Positions 26,098 through 33,981 of a DNA stretch of 64,000 nt are shown here, piece by piece. Both the position numbers and the translations under genes were made by a program. Location of the stretch: positions 62,001 through 126,000 of the forward strand of contig JAFGBF010000022.1 of assembly GCA_016933255.1 (NCBI GenBank). The letters are read 5' to 3'. The first letter of the stretch is position 1, and each line of letters begins with the position of its first letter. Under the pieces are notes generated by a model, which was not told the DNA's origin, searched no databases, and saw only the letters and a list, made by a program, of their open reading frames with translations. The DNA comes from Candidatus Krumholzibacteriota bacterium (GTDB lineage: Bacteria > Krumholzibacteriota > Krumholzibacteriia > Krumholzibacteriales > Krumholzibacteriaceae).

Positions 26098-27392
26098 CTA
26101 TTGACCTCTCCCAGGCAGATCATGACCTGGCCCGCTGCCGATTCGGCCTGGATCACCGAGCTTTGAATATCCTTGGGGCCTTCAGCTGAACCGGCGACAA
26201 ACACCCCTTCCCTGGAAGTATGTACCGAACCGATATCATCCTTCCCGGCTTCAAAAAACCCGTATGAATCAAGATTCAGGCCGGCGATCGTGGCAACTGA
26301 CGATCCTTCCGGATGCGGAATGACCGCCCCTGAAAGGATCACCATATCCGCTTCTACATGCTGTTCTTTCCCATCGGCTCCAGTATAAACGACTTTCAGG
26401 CCCGAACCGTTTTGCGACACCTTGCTTTCCTCTGGAGACGGGGAATAGATCAGTGTGGTATCTGATTCTTTGACTTTATTAAAAAACTTCTGATAGTTTT
26501 TATCAGGAAGGCATATATCTGAATGAATGTTGAATATCTCGGCATCAGGAAGTTTAGACTTGATAAAATGAGCGAACTTCAGCGAATACATACAGCAGAC
26601 ACTCGAGCAGTATCCTACCTGCTGCCGTCCCACGCAGTGTATTATCGCTATTTTTCCGGGAGTTTTTTCAGAATCCCTGATAGTCAATTCACCAAGTGTC
26701 GGACCGTTCGACGCGAACAGACGTTCAAATTCAAACGGGGTATATACTCCTGGATACTTCCCATACCCCAGTTCCGGAAGCTTCGATGCGTCGAAGGTCT
26801 CAGCCCCGGTAGAAATGATGACAGCACCTATATCGACCTCGATCGTTTCATCCTTATCATCCAGTTTAATAGCCCCGAACATACACGAATCGGCGCAGGC
26901 ACTGCATTCCTGCTGCCCGTTAAGCTGAAGGCATTGATCGGGATCTATAACGGGAACGTTAGGAAGCGCGCCGGCACACGGGACATATATCGCTTTTCTT
27001 TCTCCGAGATCTTCTTCCCACGCGTTTTTCAGTGAGACAGGGCAGGGATCAAAACACATCCCGCAACCGATACAATCCGTCATACTCACATATCTCGCCG
27101 ACTTCTTTATGACGGCCCTGAAATTCCCGGCTTCTCCTTCGATCTTCTCTACCGCGCTGTGCGTCAAGGTCTCAATATTGGGATTCTGAAGGACGTCCTG
27201 CTGGACAGGAGCTACCATGCATGTCGAACATTCGAGATTAGGGAATGATTCCTCGTTCTTTATGACCTTCCCTCCGATAAGAGGAAGGCTTTCGACAAGG
27301 TATACCTTTTTTCCGGCGTGAGCGAGAAGGAGGCCGGCTTTCATCCCTGCCAGCCCCGCTCCGATTATCAGGACATTATCAGAACGGTTCAT
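26094..27392 (-). CDS. HdrA first half, separate gene (split copy)
   Basis: 432 residues from ATG 27392 (a GAGG-preceded start that gives MNRSDNVLIIGAG, matching other HdrA starts); ATG 27413, overlapping the upstream stop, is the alternative. Rossmann LIIGAGLAGMKAGLLLAHAG, NEESFPNLECSTCMVAP in place of the usual DKTFPTNDC motif, ferredoxin CIGCGMCFDPCPV, CSACADSCMFGAI, CVGRQQVGYCSSVCCMYS. It ends where the second-half gene begins. The FPNLEC variant differs from FPTNDC in the other two copies, so flavin-loop or cluster ligation may differ. Confidence 0.87.
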   Translation of the reverse strand: MNRSDNVLIIGAGLAGMKAGLLLAHAGKKVYLVESLPLIGGKVIKNEESFPNLECSTCMVAPVQQDVLQNPNIETLTHSAVEKIEGEAGNFRAVIKKSARYVSMTDCIGCGMCFDPCPVSLKNAWEEDLGERKAIYVPCAGALPNVPVIDPDQCLQLNGQQECSACADSCMFGAIKLDDKDETIEVDIGAVIISTGAETFDASKLPELGYGKYPGVYTPFEFERLFASNGPTLGELTIRDSEKTPGKIAIIHCVGRQQVGYCSSVCCMYSLKFAHFIKSKLPDAEIFNIHSDICLPDKNYQKFFNKVKESDTTLIYSPSPEESKVSQNGSGLKVVYTGADGKEQHVEADMVILSGAVIPHPEGSSVATIAGLNLDSYGFFEAGKDDIGSVHTSREGVFVAGSAEGPKDIQSSVIQAESAAGQVMICLGEVNR

Positions 27393-27409
27393 CGTAATAT
27401 AATCCTCTG

Positions 27410-27847
27410 TCATAGATCGGATCTGCAGTTTATGGGACTGGGTCCCAGTTTCGCGATCTTTTCAGTAAAGCTGTTAACGACCTCCGCATACCTGTTACCC
27501 TCAGAGGCGGATATCCAGGTAAGTTGCAATCTTTCAGATTCGAGACCAAGAGATTCTGTGACCTTCTTGAGAAGAGCGTATCTTCGCCTCGCGTAGTAAT
27601 TCCCTTCACCGTAATGGCAGTCTCCGGGATGGCATCCTGCGATCAATATCCCGTCGGCTCCATTAAAAAAGGTTGTGAGGACAAGATTGTGATCGACCCT
27701 GCTGGAACACATCACCCTTACTACCGAGAGGGCCGGAGAGATCTCCATCTTCGAAGAACCGGCAAGATCGGCGGCAGCATACGTGCACCAGTTACAGAGG
27801 AATCCTACAATCTTCGGATCAAACTCCTTTTTCACCTTTTTATCCAT
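27410..27847 (-). CDS. mvhD: MvhD-type [2Fe-2S] subunit (copy 3)
   Basis: 145 residues from ATG 27847 (MDKKVKKEFDPKIV..., close to copy 2's start). Alternatives are ATG 27859 and TTG 27877; none has a well-spaced ribosome binding site. CNWCTYAAADLAGSSKMEIS and AGCHPGDCHYGEGNYYARRR are conserved. First gene of the redox block after the terminator hairpin, and upstream of the split HdrA it presumably serves. Confidence 0.88.
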   Translation of the reverse strand: MDKKVKKEFDPKIVGFLCNWCTYAAADLAGSSKMEISPALSVVRVMCSSRVDHNLVLTTFFNGADGILIAGCHPGDCHYGEGNYYARRRYALLKKVTESLGLESERLQLTWISASEGNRYAEVVNSFTEKIAKLGPSPINCRSDL

Positions 27848-27875
27848 CTTCTCCCGCATCTTCCTGAGCGTCAGC

Positions 27876-27940
27876 AAAAAGAAGGTGAAGAGTTCCGGGG
27901 AGTCCCGGAGCCCTGATCGCTACCGGAACGCTCCACCTTC
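27876..27940 (-). terminator. Long hairpin between the sulfur operon and the Hdr block
   Basis: An 18-base stem (27881-27898 with 27923-27940; 16 of 18 paired, core GAAGGTG...GTTCCGG) with a 24-base loop, followed on the minus strand by TTTTT (27876-27880). It fits a Rho-independent terminator, perhaps a partial one, because the next gene starts within 30 bases and no clear promoter was seen after it. An RNA-processing or stabilising stem is the alternative. Confidence 0.6.
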
Positions 27941-27948
27941 GGATACTA

Positions 27949-28173
27949 TTACAGCTGGATCTGGGCAGTGTGTTTCCCTTCTCCGTCCGTTGAACACATT
28001 AACAGAGCTTTTCCCGTTTTCTCAGCCCATGCCTTTATATCCGGAGGAAATGAAGGACAATCGGCCTTGATCTCGAGAATATCTCCTGCTTTGAGAGTAG
28101 GTATCAGTGCCATGACCTTGAGAATCGGCTGCGGGCACTTCAGACCATTCGTATCCAGTTCTACAGTTGCCAT
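27949..28173 (-). CDS. tusA: TusA-family sulfur carrier protein (copy 1)
   Basis: 74 residues. MATVELDTNGLKCPQPILKV carries the conserved persulfide-bearing Cys13 in a CPxP motif, with the TusA/SirA fold. TusA proteins accept sulfane sulfur from rhodaneses or DsrE proteins and pass it on. Start at ATG 28173 (AAAGGAG site); the TTG at 28182 is less likely. Last gene of the sulfur operon, closest to the Hdr block. In sulfur-oxidising bacteria TusA delivers sulfur to Hdr-like complexes; here that link is inferred from position. Confidence 0.9.
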   Translation of the reverse strand: MATVELDTNGLKCPQPILKVMALIPTLKAGDILEIKADCPSFPPDIKAWAEKTGKALLMCSTDGEGKHTAQIQL

Positions 28174-28203
28174 ATCACGCAACTCCTTTCCATTCAGGGC
28201 GAA

Positions 28204-28563
28204 TTAAAATGAAAGTGTAAGTTCAGCTCCCTGAGCGGCACCGACAAATGTCGTCGCGCCGACTACCTCTGAACCTTCCCTGAGATCTTCTTCGGTGAAA
28301 CCGTGGACACCGAAAGCAAGCTCGCAGACAAGGAACTTGGCTCCAAGCATTTTCAGGCCTTCATACATCTCCATAAGATCCGGCATATTTTCCGTCTCTT
28401 CGTTGATCTTTTCCAGGGCCCCTTTCACCATGTTGGGGGCGCCTCCTGGCGTGAAGAACAAGATCACTTCATCACCTGTAGCAGCCGCCGAGACACCGAT
28501 AATGATCGCCGGAAAGATGTTGCTCGCGGCAGTACCATTAACAGTGATTGCTGTCTTTCCCAT
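28204..28563 (-). CDS. DsrE-family sulfur relay protein
   Basis: 119 residues with DsrE/DsrF-like fold: AIIIGVSAAATGDEVILFFTPGG and KMLGAKFLVCELAFGVHGF. Cys80 is the likely persulfide site, in the position used by DsrE-type proteins. The sequence is of the small DsrE2/peroxiredoxin-like subgroup, without an N-terminal membrane anchor. It sits 30 bases from tusA and probably exchanges sulfur with it in the cytoplasm. AAAGGAG site. Confidence 0.83.
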   Translation of the reverse strand: MGKTAITVNGTAASNIFPAIIIGVSAAATGDEVILFFTPGGAPNMVKGALEKINEETENMPDLMEMYEGLKMLGAKFLVCELAFGVHGFTEEDLREGSEVVGATTFVGAAQGAELTLSF

Positions 28564-28597
28564 CTAGACTGACTCCTTTCAATTTCACCCAACAAAT

Positions 28598-29455
28598 CTA
28601 TTCTACCGGGTTTTCCGGGTCCGCAGTCCATTCGTACATCGCTCCGTCATAAACCTTGACATTGGGATACTCGAGAATAGAAGTCAGAGCCATAAATACG
28701 ATACCTGCGCGGACACTGCTTTCACAGTATAGGATCGCTTCTTTTTCGGGAGTTATTCCGGCCTCGGAAAATGCTTTCTTGAGTTCAGCCTTTCCCTTGA
28801 AAGTGCCGTCTTCATTCAGGACATTTGAAAAATCAAAATGGATCGCGCCTGGAATATGTCCTTTTCTCTCAAGATCGCCTTTTTCCCCGTCAAATTCGTC
28901 TTTAGCCCTGACGTCTACAAGCACAACTGCTGCATTTCCGATACAAGCTTTCACATCTTTCGTACATGCGCAGAAAGCTGGATTTACTACTCCCGTATAC
29001 TTCAGCGCCGCAACTTCAGTCGCTTTTTTTGTGACAGGTTTTCTGCCTTTTCTCCACATCTTCATATGGCCGTCAAGGATCCTTACATCCTTGCATCCCA
29101 TATACTTGAGGATCCAGTAGATCCTCCCGGCAGATTTGCCCTTTCCGTCATCATAGACAACGATAGTCTTGTCAGGATCGATCCCTTTTGCGCCGAGGAT
29201 CGCAGCGATCTCATCGGGGGATTTGCAGAGAGCCTTAATATCCCCCTCCTTATAGAAATCCTTGTGCCAGAGATTTATCGCCCCAGGAAGATGCACCTTC
29301 GCATAATCGGCGGAATTCCTTGCCGAAACGACGATCACATCGCCCTTTTCTATCATCGCGGACAATTCTTCGACTGAAATGACCTGAGCGCTCACAACCT
29401 GCGCAAAGATCATGGCAAAAGCAAGCAATGCAGCGAAAGTCAATTTTATCTTCAT
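28598..29455 (-). CDS. Periplasmic two-domain thiosulfate sulfurtransferase (rhodanese)
   Basis: 285 residues with a signal peptide (KLTFAALLAFAMIFAQVVSAQ). Two rhodanese domains: the first has YDDGKGKSAGR in place of the active loop and so is structural; the second carries the catalytic Cys in LYCESSVRAG. Tandem rhodaneses transfer sulfane sulfur from thiosulfate to thiol acceptors. Extra Cys residues (FCACTKDVKAC) lie between the domains. Between the porin and dsrE genes. Confidence 0.9.
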   Translation of the reverse strand: MKIKLTFAALLAFAMIFAQVVSAQVISVEELSAMIEKGDVIVVSARNSADYAKVHLPGAINLWHKDFYKEGDIKALCKSPDEIAAILGAKGIDPDKTIVVYDDGKGKSAGRIYWILKYMGCKDVRILDGHMKMWRKGRKPVTKKATEVAALKYTGVVNPAFCACTKDVKACIGNAAVVLVDVRAKDEFDGEKGDLERKGHIPGAIHFDFSNVLNEDGTFKGKAELKKAFSEAGITPEKEAILYCESSVRAGIVFMALTSILEYPNVKVYDGAMYEWTADPENPVE

Positions 29456-29495
29456 ATCGCCCCCCTTTAATGATTTCTCGAAACTGTCTATCTGC

Positions 29496-30539
29496 TTACA
29501 TGAATTTTACCTGCATCTGGATATAGAACGCGTCGTTATCCATTGCAGGTACCTGCTCTTCTATCCCCCGCACATAATTGACCTGGATCCTGGTCCATTC
29601 ATTTATGAAATAGTTGAAGCCGAGAGTATGGAAATGCTGGATATCCACTTCCGAGTCCATATCTGGATCGTACAGTTCATATTTGTAAACAGGCTGCAGA
29701 TTCCATTTTGTCTCATAGAGAGCTGTCAGGAAAAAGCCCTGTCTTTCAACACTGCCGGTATGAGTCACCAAAGGTTCGGGGCTGCACCCGCCGCCAGTAG
29801 TATACGAACCTTCGTCTTTACCGTAGATATATTCGCCCTGGAGCATGAATTCCCGGTAATTAACAGTGAAGTCAGTACTGAAGCGGGTGAATTTATCATC
29901 ATCCATATTCGGATCTGTGTTCGGAGCCTTGCCATATCTGAATCCTGACCCGACCGTAACGAGATCGAGCGGAGCATAGGAGACTCTGCCGACAATATCC
30001 TTTCCTACGTTGTCGTCTTCGGAGTTGATACCGGTACCATTCATAAGAGCCAGGTTATAGTTGAACTTTCCGCCCAATTTACCAAGGACCATGATACCCA
30101 TATCCCTGTCCATCGCCAGTGTCTCCGTTACCTTGGATCTGTTAACCGTATAAAGGCCTGAACATGATGTATTTCTTTCCATACCGAACGGCTGTTTGAA
30201 CTGTCCGAAGGAGATCTTGGCCTTTTCGCCGAAACGCGTATAGGTGATGAACGCATCGAGCAGGTAGGGTGAATCTTCCTTAAAAGGGCCGAACTCCATC
30301 ATAAGGTAATAACTGATATCGTAAGGAACATTACCGACAACCCCGAGCCTCGCTCTGTTGAATGTGAACGTCAGTTCCTCATCATCTGCATCCGGACGGG
30401 GGCAATAATTAAGCTGAGGCTGAAAAAAACCTACGACATTTACGCCCTCATCGGAACCGGCATCCATACATCCCTGGGCGTGAACCGTCATCGGCACGGC
30501 CAGAAACGAGACCAGCAGGAATAGCATGATTTTTCGCAT
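29496..30539 (-). CDS. Outer-membrane porin, OprO/OprP-like
   Basis: 347 residues from ATG 30539 (AAGGAGAGGG site); a start at 30590 would put 17 residues before the signal peptide. Signal peptide MLFLLVSFLAVPMTVHAQG, then alternating amphipathic strands typical of a 16-18-strand barrel (FFQPQLNYCPRP, FTFNRARLGVVGNVP, YLMMEFGPF, KISFGQFKQPFG), ending in a C-terminal Met after FYIQMQVKF. The FKQPFGMERNTS region resembles phosphate/pyrophosphate-selective porins. Within a sulfur operon it may pass thiosulfate or another oxyanion (inference). Confidence 0.82.
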   Translation of the reverse strand: MRKIMLFLLVSFLAVPMTVHAQGCMDAGSDEGVNVVGFFQPQLNYCPRPDADDEELTFTFNRARLGVVGNVPYDISYYLMMEFGPFKEDSPYLLDAFITYTRFGEKAKISFGQFKQPFGMERNTSCSGLYTVNRSKVTETLAMDRDMGIMVLGKLGGKFNYNLALMNGTGINSEDDNVGKDIVGRVSYAPLDLVTVGSGFRYGKAPNTDPNMDDDKFTRFSTDFTVNYREFMLQGEYIYGKDEGSYTTGGGCSPEPLVTHTGSVERQGFFLTALYETKWNLQPVYKYELYDPDMDSEVDIQHFHTLGFNYFINEWTRIQVNYVRGIEEQVPAMDNDAFYIQMQVKFM

Positions 30540-30635
30540 TCCCTCTCCTTGTTCTGTGGGAAAGAAAACCCTCTTTCTTTCCCGGTTCATCTAACTGCAA
30601 AACTTCGTTTTCTTCATCTTCCGGAAAAAAGTCTT

Positions 30636-31586
30636 TTAATCGGATTCAACAGGGTATGTCGTCGCCGATCCGGGCCAAGTGTGCGCAAGCAGTTCGCTAA
30701 AGATCATCCCGTTTGCACCGAATTTCAGGCTGACTGCGTCGTAACCGAGGACCGTCAGGTAGGCAGTGATCACTGACGATGTCTGGCCGGTCCAGCAATA
30801 GGTCACAATAGTCTCATCCGGATCGAGGTTCTCAAACTCGTCTCCGGCAATCGTAAGAGGTTTTATCCTGTAGGCACCTTCAATATGTCCGTAAGTGTCA
30901 ACATCTGTCTGGTCCCAGTAATTGTTGATATAATAAGATGCAGGAGTCGTCACAACGGCGGACGCCGCCACACCCTTGAAGCCGCCGGCAGTCATGGCAG
31001 CTACGCGCTCTGCAAGAATGCCTGCCCCGGTGGTCGCGGTAGCACTGATCGAGGGGTATGAATAGCTTCCAGCGACGGCAACAGGATCGGTCGTCCAATT
31101 ATCGTCTCCGACGGCAAAGCTGCTTGTATTCGCTGTCCAGCTGTCGAAATCATTGCTCCAGGAGCTGAAACCGAACATAAGGACTTTACAGTCAGGGTAT
31201 CCGCTGAGACGAAGGGCGACCAGCGCGTGGGATGCGCTCTGACCGGTATAACATACTATAAGGATGGGATCATTATCTGTATTAGCCGCAGCATCGGCAA
31301 CGATCGTACCGAGGGTCGTATTGACTGAACCGGGGATCCTTCCCAGGGCAAAATGCTCGGGGGCACGCAGATCCATTATATAATAATCGGCCTGGTCAGG
31401 ATAAACATCTCCGGCAGCAATGATCCAGCTTGTAAGGATATTATCAAGATCAAGATCATTATCATCAAGGTATGCTCTCAGTATCGAACCTGAATCGACC
31501 GGCTTTGTCGTGTCCTCGCTGCAGCCGACAAAGAAGACGGCTGTCACGACCATCAAAACGGTAAACCACTTTACTTTGTTGAACAT
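30636..31586 (-). CDS. Lipoprotein with two active-type rhodanese domains
   Basis: 316 residues from ATG 31586 (AAAGGAG site). The N-terminus MVVTAVFFVGCSED is a lipobox, so it is a lipid-anchored periplasmic or outer-membrane protein. Both domains keep the active Cys: LIVCYTGQSASHALVAL and IVTYCWTGQTSSVITAYL. A Thr/Ser/Ala-rich linker joins them. Likely accepts sulfane sulfur in the periplasm, upstream of the transporter. The gene follows a leader of about 177 bases with an odd set of inverted repeats. Confidence 0.86.
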   Translation of the reverse strand: MFNKVKWFTVLMVVTAVFFVGCSEDTTKPVDSGSILRAYLDDNDLDLDNILTSWIIAAGDVYPDQADYYIMDLRAPEHFALGRIPGSVNTTLGTIVADAAANTDNDPILIVCYTGQSASHALVALRLSGYPDCKVLMFGFSSWSNDFDSWTANTSSFAVGDDNWTTDPVAVAGSYSYPSISATATTGAGILAERVAAMTAGGFKGVAASAVVTTPASYYINNYWDQTDVDTYGHIEGAYRIKPLTIAGDEFENLDPDETIVTYCWTGQTSSVITAYLTVLGYDAVSLKFGANGMIFSELLAHTWPGSATTYPVESD

Positions 31587-31635
31587 CTGATACTCCTTTA
31601 AGATTTCCATGCTTCAACTCTCTTCTCAACACTAT

Positions 31636-31699
31636 AACGGGTCATTAATCCGATCGGTTAAAACACCCGTTATATCCAACGGGAAATACAGCACCTCCT
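31636..31699 (-). promoter_or_regulatory. Leader with mutually exclusive hairpins before the rhodanese lipoprotein
   Basis: On the minus strand, CCCGTT (31683-31678) can pair with AACGGG in the segment 31671-31665, and that same segment (AACGGGT) can instead pair with ACCCGTT at 31642-31636. AAAGGAGG just upstream (about 31692-31699) is a strong ribosome-binding-like sequence with no matching normal start; the first TTG in frame would give only a short peptide ending near 31633. This resembles an attenuator but could be chance. The 177-base gap otherwise holds nothing I recognise. Confidence 0.25.
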
Positions 31700-31762
31700 T
31701 TAGAGATAGAAATTACAGCTTACTGTCTGTTAAAAGTCTTTTTTGAAGAGATTGCCGGAAGA

Positions 31763-32287
31763 TCAACCTCCGCAACCCCCTTCTTCCACGACCTCTTCTT
31801 CGACTTCAAGAGCTTCGGGACCCTTTTCCCATACGACCCAGCCGCCATAGAGGTCCTTTACATTCGTAAATCCGAGTTTTACCAGAGACTCGGCAGCAAG
31901 AGGTCCGCGTTCGATCTTGTATCCGTACACTATTATCTCTTCACCCTTCTCAGGGGCGAAAAGCCCCTCGGCGTCCCAGAATTTCTTGTCTGCGATCTGA
32001 AATTCAAGAAGACCTCGTGGAATATTCACCGAACCGGGGATATTGTCCTCGTCATACTCGTAGGGCTCACGAACATCGATGATGAAAAAGACATCGTCGC
32101 TTTCCATCTTGGCCTTGAACTCGTCGATATTTATCTGGTCCACTCCGGCCTGTGCCTCACGGACCATCTGTTTGGCATCCGCATAAAGCTTCGGTGCCCT
32201 TCCGTCAATACCTGCACCTCCGCATCCGGCTATTGACGCTATCAGGACGGTTAGAAAAATCGTATTTATGATCTTCATGATCTTCAC
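31763..32287 (-). CDS. Rhodanese-like lipoprotein without active-site cysteine
   Basis: 174 residues. Lipobox LIASIAGC22 gives a lipid-anchored protein. One rhodanese domain (VFFIIDVREPYEYDEDNIPGSVNIP ... LYGGWVVWEKG). The active loop reads IIVYGYKIERGPLAAES, with Gly122 where Cys is expected. The C-terminus is an acidic tail ending EEGGCGG, with Cys172 as the only non-lipobox Cys. It may bind rather than transfer sulfur, or the tail Cys may take over. Placed directly after yeeE (6-base gap), so a partner of the transporter is plausible. Confidence 0.85.
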   Translation of the reverse strand: MKIMKIINTIFLTVLIASIAGCGGAGIDGRAPKLYADAKQMVREAQAGVDQINIDEFKAKMESDDVFFIIDVREPYEYDEDNIPGSVNIPRGLLEFQIADKKFWDAEGLFAPEKGEEIIVYGYKIERGPLAAESLVKLGFTNVKDLYGGWVVWEKGPEALEVEEEVVEEGGCGG

Positions 32288-32293
32288 CTCATC

Positions 32294-33508
32294 TTAGACA
32301 GCAGAAAATTTACCGGTTTTTTCATTCCATTTTACAAATGCGTACCATAACGCTATTAGCACAAGGAATATCAGGACGGCACCGCCATAACCGAATTTAT
32401 CCGGCAGGAACAGCTTCTGTTTCGCCCATTCGGGAAGCATATGCGAGAACCCCGGGACGATAAATTTCTTTGCAATCGGAGCAAAGAGCAAAAATCCGAT
32501 AGCGGCTAACCACAATTTTACGTGGCCTTCTCCTGCGCGCCAGAGGGTCCCGACAGCACAGCCGCCAGCGACTGTCATCCCAAGGCCGAATATCGTTCCT
32601 CCTATAAGAGCTCTAAGCCAGAAATGCGGATAGACCCACGTCATGGCAAGGGCGCGTGCAGCTCCCGGAGTCGATGTCCCGACACCCATATATTTTATGA
32701 CTGTAAAACCAATTATTCCAACGACAAGCGCCGCCATTACACCGACCGGAGCTTCTGACTCACCAGTCATGAAAGGTTCACGGAACGCTCTTACGATGCA
32801 GAACCTCGATCGCTGAAGAATGATCCCCATCAACAGACCTATAAGAGCAAACATCGAAAATACATTATCGTTTTTGTAGTATACTGCAGATCCCGCAATG
32901 AGAGCGACAGTGAGGAGGACACCGAATACAGGCTGCCAGTTTCCGGAGGTGCTTTTCGCGGCCAGAAAAGTATAGGTCTTTCCCATGCTCATCTTCGGAA
33001 GATGTTCCATCTCCCATATAAGATAGCGGAGTGCGATGTAGGTGCCGATCATAAACCCGACAGCAAGGACTATCCCACCACCGGAGAGTGCCGCCCATCC
33101 GCTGAGAAACCCGCCAATAGTGCACCCTATTCCGAGGGTAGCTCCAAGTGCCATCAATACTCCACCCAGAAAGCCTTTGAACATCTCTCCGGCGGGCGGG
33201 ATCCTGATAGCGAATTCCCGGCCGAACAGGGCGCCTGCAAATGCTCCGAGAAGAGTAAGCAGACCAAGCAGTCCGTATAGATGAGAAAATACCGGCTTGA
33301 CACCGCCGCTGATACCAAAGAGGCCTGTTGCCTTGTAGAAGTTTTCTCCCCAGTTAATGTAGGTTCCGCTTCCTCCCCATGGGGATTTGACCAGAAACAG
33401 TGTCACATTAAGAAATGCCAGCAAGATCCCGCCTACCCAAACAGGCCATGTCTTGCTGAAAAACGTCGCCCATAACTGGCGCCAGGCACCACTTTCTTTT
33501 TCTCCCAT
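32294..33508 (-). CDS. YeeE/YedE (TsuA)-family sulfur transporter
   Basis: 404 residues and about ten hydrophobic helices, the fused two-repeat DUF395 form. Conserved Cys-containing turns: LGIGCTIGGFLSGWAALSGG in the first repeat, RSRFCIVRAF and GGCAVGTLWRAGEG in the second. The characterised member TsuA (YeeE) takes up thiosulfate using such Cys, often with a TusA-like partner (TsuB/YeeD); here a tusA gene lies directly upstream. Inner-membrane thiosulfate or sulfane-sulfur import is the best guess. AAAGGAGAGAGG site. Confidence 0.9.
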   Translation of the reverse strand: MGEKESGAWRQLWATFFSKTWPVWVGGILLAFLNVTLFLVKSPWGGSGTYINWGENFYKATGLFGISGGVKPVFSHLYGLLGLLTLLGAFAGALFGREFAIRIPPAGEMFKGFLGGVLMALGATLGIGCTIGGFLSGWAALSGGGIVLAVGFMIGTYIALRYLIWEMEHLPKMSMGKTYTFLAAKSTSGNWQPVFGVLLTVALIAGSAVYYKNDNVFSMFALIGLLMGIILQRSRFCIVRAFREPFMTGESEAPVGVMAALVVGIIGFTVIKYMGVGTSTPGAARALAMTWVYPHFWLRALIGGTIFGLGMTVAGGCAVGTLWRAGEGHVKLWLAAIGFLLFAPIAKKFIVPGFSHMLPEWAKQKLFLPDKFGYGGAVLIFLVLIALWYAFVKWNEKTGKFSAV

Positions 33509-33571
33509 AGACCTCTCTCCTTTATAGTCCGGAGCTTCGCGGCTTCTCGCGCTTCCGGGTTAAAGAACAGA

Positions 33572-33805
33572 TCAGGCTTTGCGAATATAGAATTTACTGA
33601 CGCCTTCTTCTTCCTCAAGACCGAGGAACTCATTACCGGTCTTTTCACACCATCCTGGAATGTCTCCCTTTGAACCTGGATCGGTACCAAGAAGTTCAAG
33701 TACCTGTCCGCCATCCATACCCTTCATTTCTTTTGCCAGTTTGAGGATCGGCATGGGACACGAAAGCCCCTTGCAGTCCAGTGTCTTATCAATCTTGATA
33801 TCCAT
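33572..33805 (-). CDS. tusA: TusA-family sulfur carrier protein (copy 2, TsuB/YeeD-like)
   Basis: 77 residues from ATG 33805 (GAAGGAGGG site). DCKGLSCPMPILKLAKEM has the CPxP motif with Cys16 plus an additional Cys11. PGWCEKTGNEFLG carries a further Cys. Adjacent to the YeeE transporter, as yeeD is to yeeE, so it probably receives incoming sulfur on the cytoplasmic side. First gene after the operator-containing gap behind arsR. Confidence 0.9.
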   Translation of the reverse strand: MDIKIDKTLDCKGLSCPMPILKLAKEMKGMDGGQVLELLGTDPGSKGDIPGWCEKTGNEFLGLEEEEGVSKFYIRKA

Positions 33806-33897
33806 TCGATACCCTCCTTCACAGTTAGGAAACTCTGACTTCTCCTGCCGCAGCATACTCTGCTCGAAAGCCGGACCTGCACTGAATTTTAAGCGTG

Positions 33898-33919
33898 GAT
33901 ACTATCATCGATACATCAA
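33898..33919 (-). promoter_or_regulatory. Operator-like repeat, copy 2
   Basis: Plus strand GATACTATCATCGATACATCAA. It shares GATA-N-AT-C/A-GATAC-A/T-T-(T)CAA with 33952-33974 and 34277-34300. It lies 93 bases before tusA, where a promoter would be expected (TTGAAT and TAGTAT-like boxes overlap it on the minus strand). A likely binding site of the ArsR-family regulator encoded next door (inference). Confidence 0.45.
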
Positions 33920-33951
33920 GAGATTCAAGCACTATTTTATCTTTCTATTCA

Positions 33952-33974
33952 GATAATACGATAGATACATTCAA
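33952..33974 (-). promoter_or_regulatory. Operator-like repeat, copy 3
   Basis: Plus strand GATAATACGATAGATACATTCAA, immediately after the arsR stop; the most diverged of the three copies. With the copy at 33898 it brackets the probable promoter region of the tusA-yeeE operon. Confidence 0.35.
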
Positions 33975-33981
33975 AAAAAGA

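Noticed and set aside
24418-27392. Frameshifted pseudogene of a full-length HdrA
   Set aside because: The two halves meet at a clean ATGA overlap with a ribosome binding site and each has intact motifs, so a genuine two-gene split is more likely.
7523-27847. Respiratory complex I or an [FeFe] hydrogenase
   Set aside because: NuoE, NuoF and NuoG-like modules are present, but there are no membrane subunits, no NuoB/C/D/I and no H-cluster motifs; the NuoG part ends after its N-terminal iron-sulfur domains.
7523-27847. Bam-type (class II) benzoyl-CoA reductase complex
   Set aside because: The HdrA, MvhD and NuoEFG set is reminiscent of BamE-I, but no tungsten subunit (BamB), BamC or HdrB-like BamD is in the window.
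32294-33508. Overlapping reading frames on the opposite strand of the transporter and of the Hdr genes
   Set aside because: They have no ribosome binding sites or recognisable protein features and mirror the codon pattern of the real genes.
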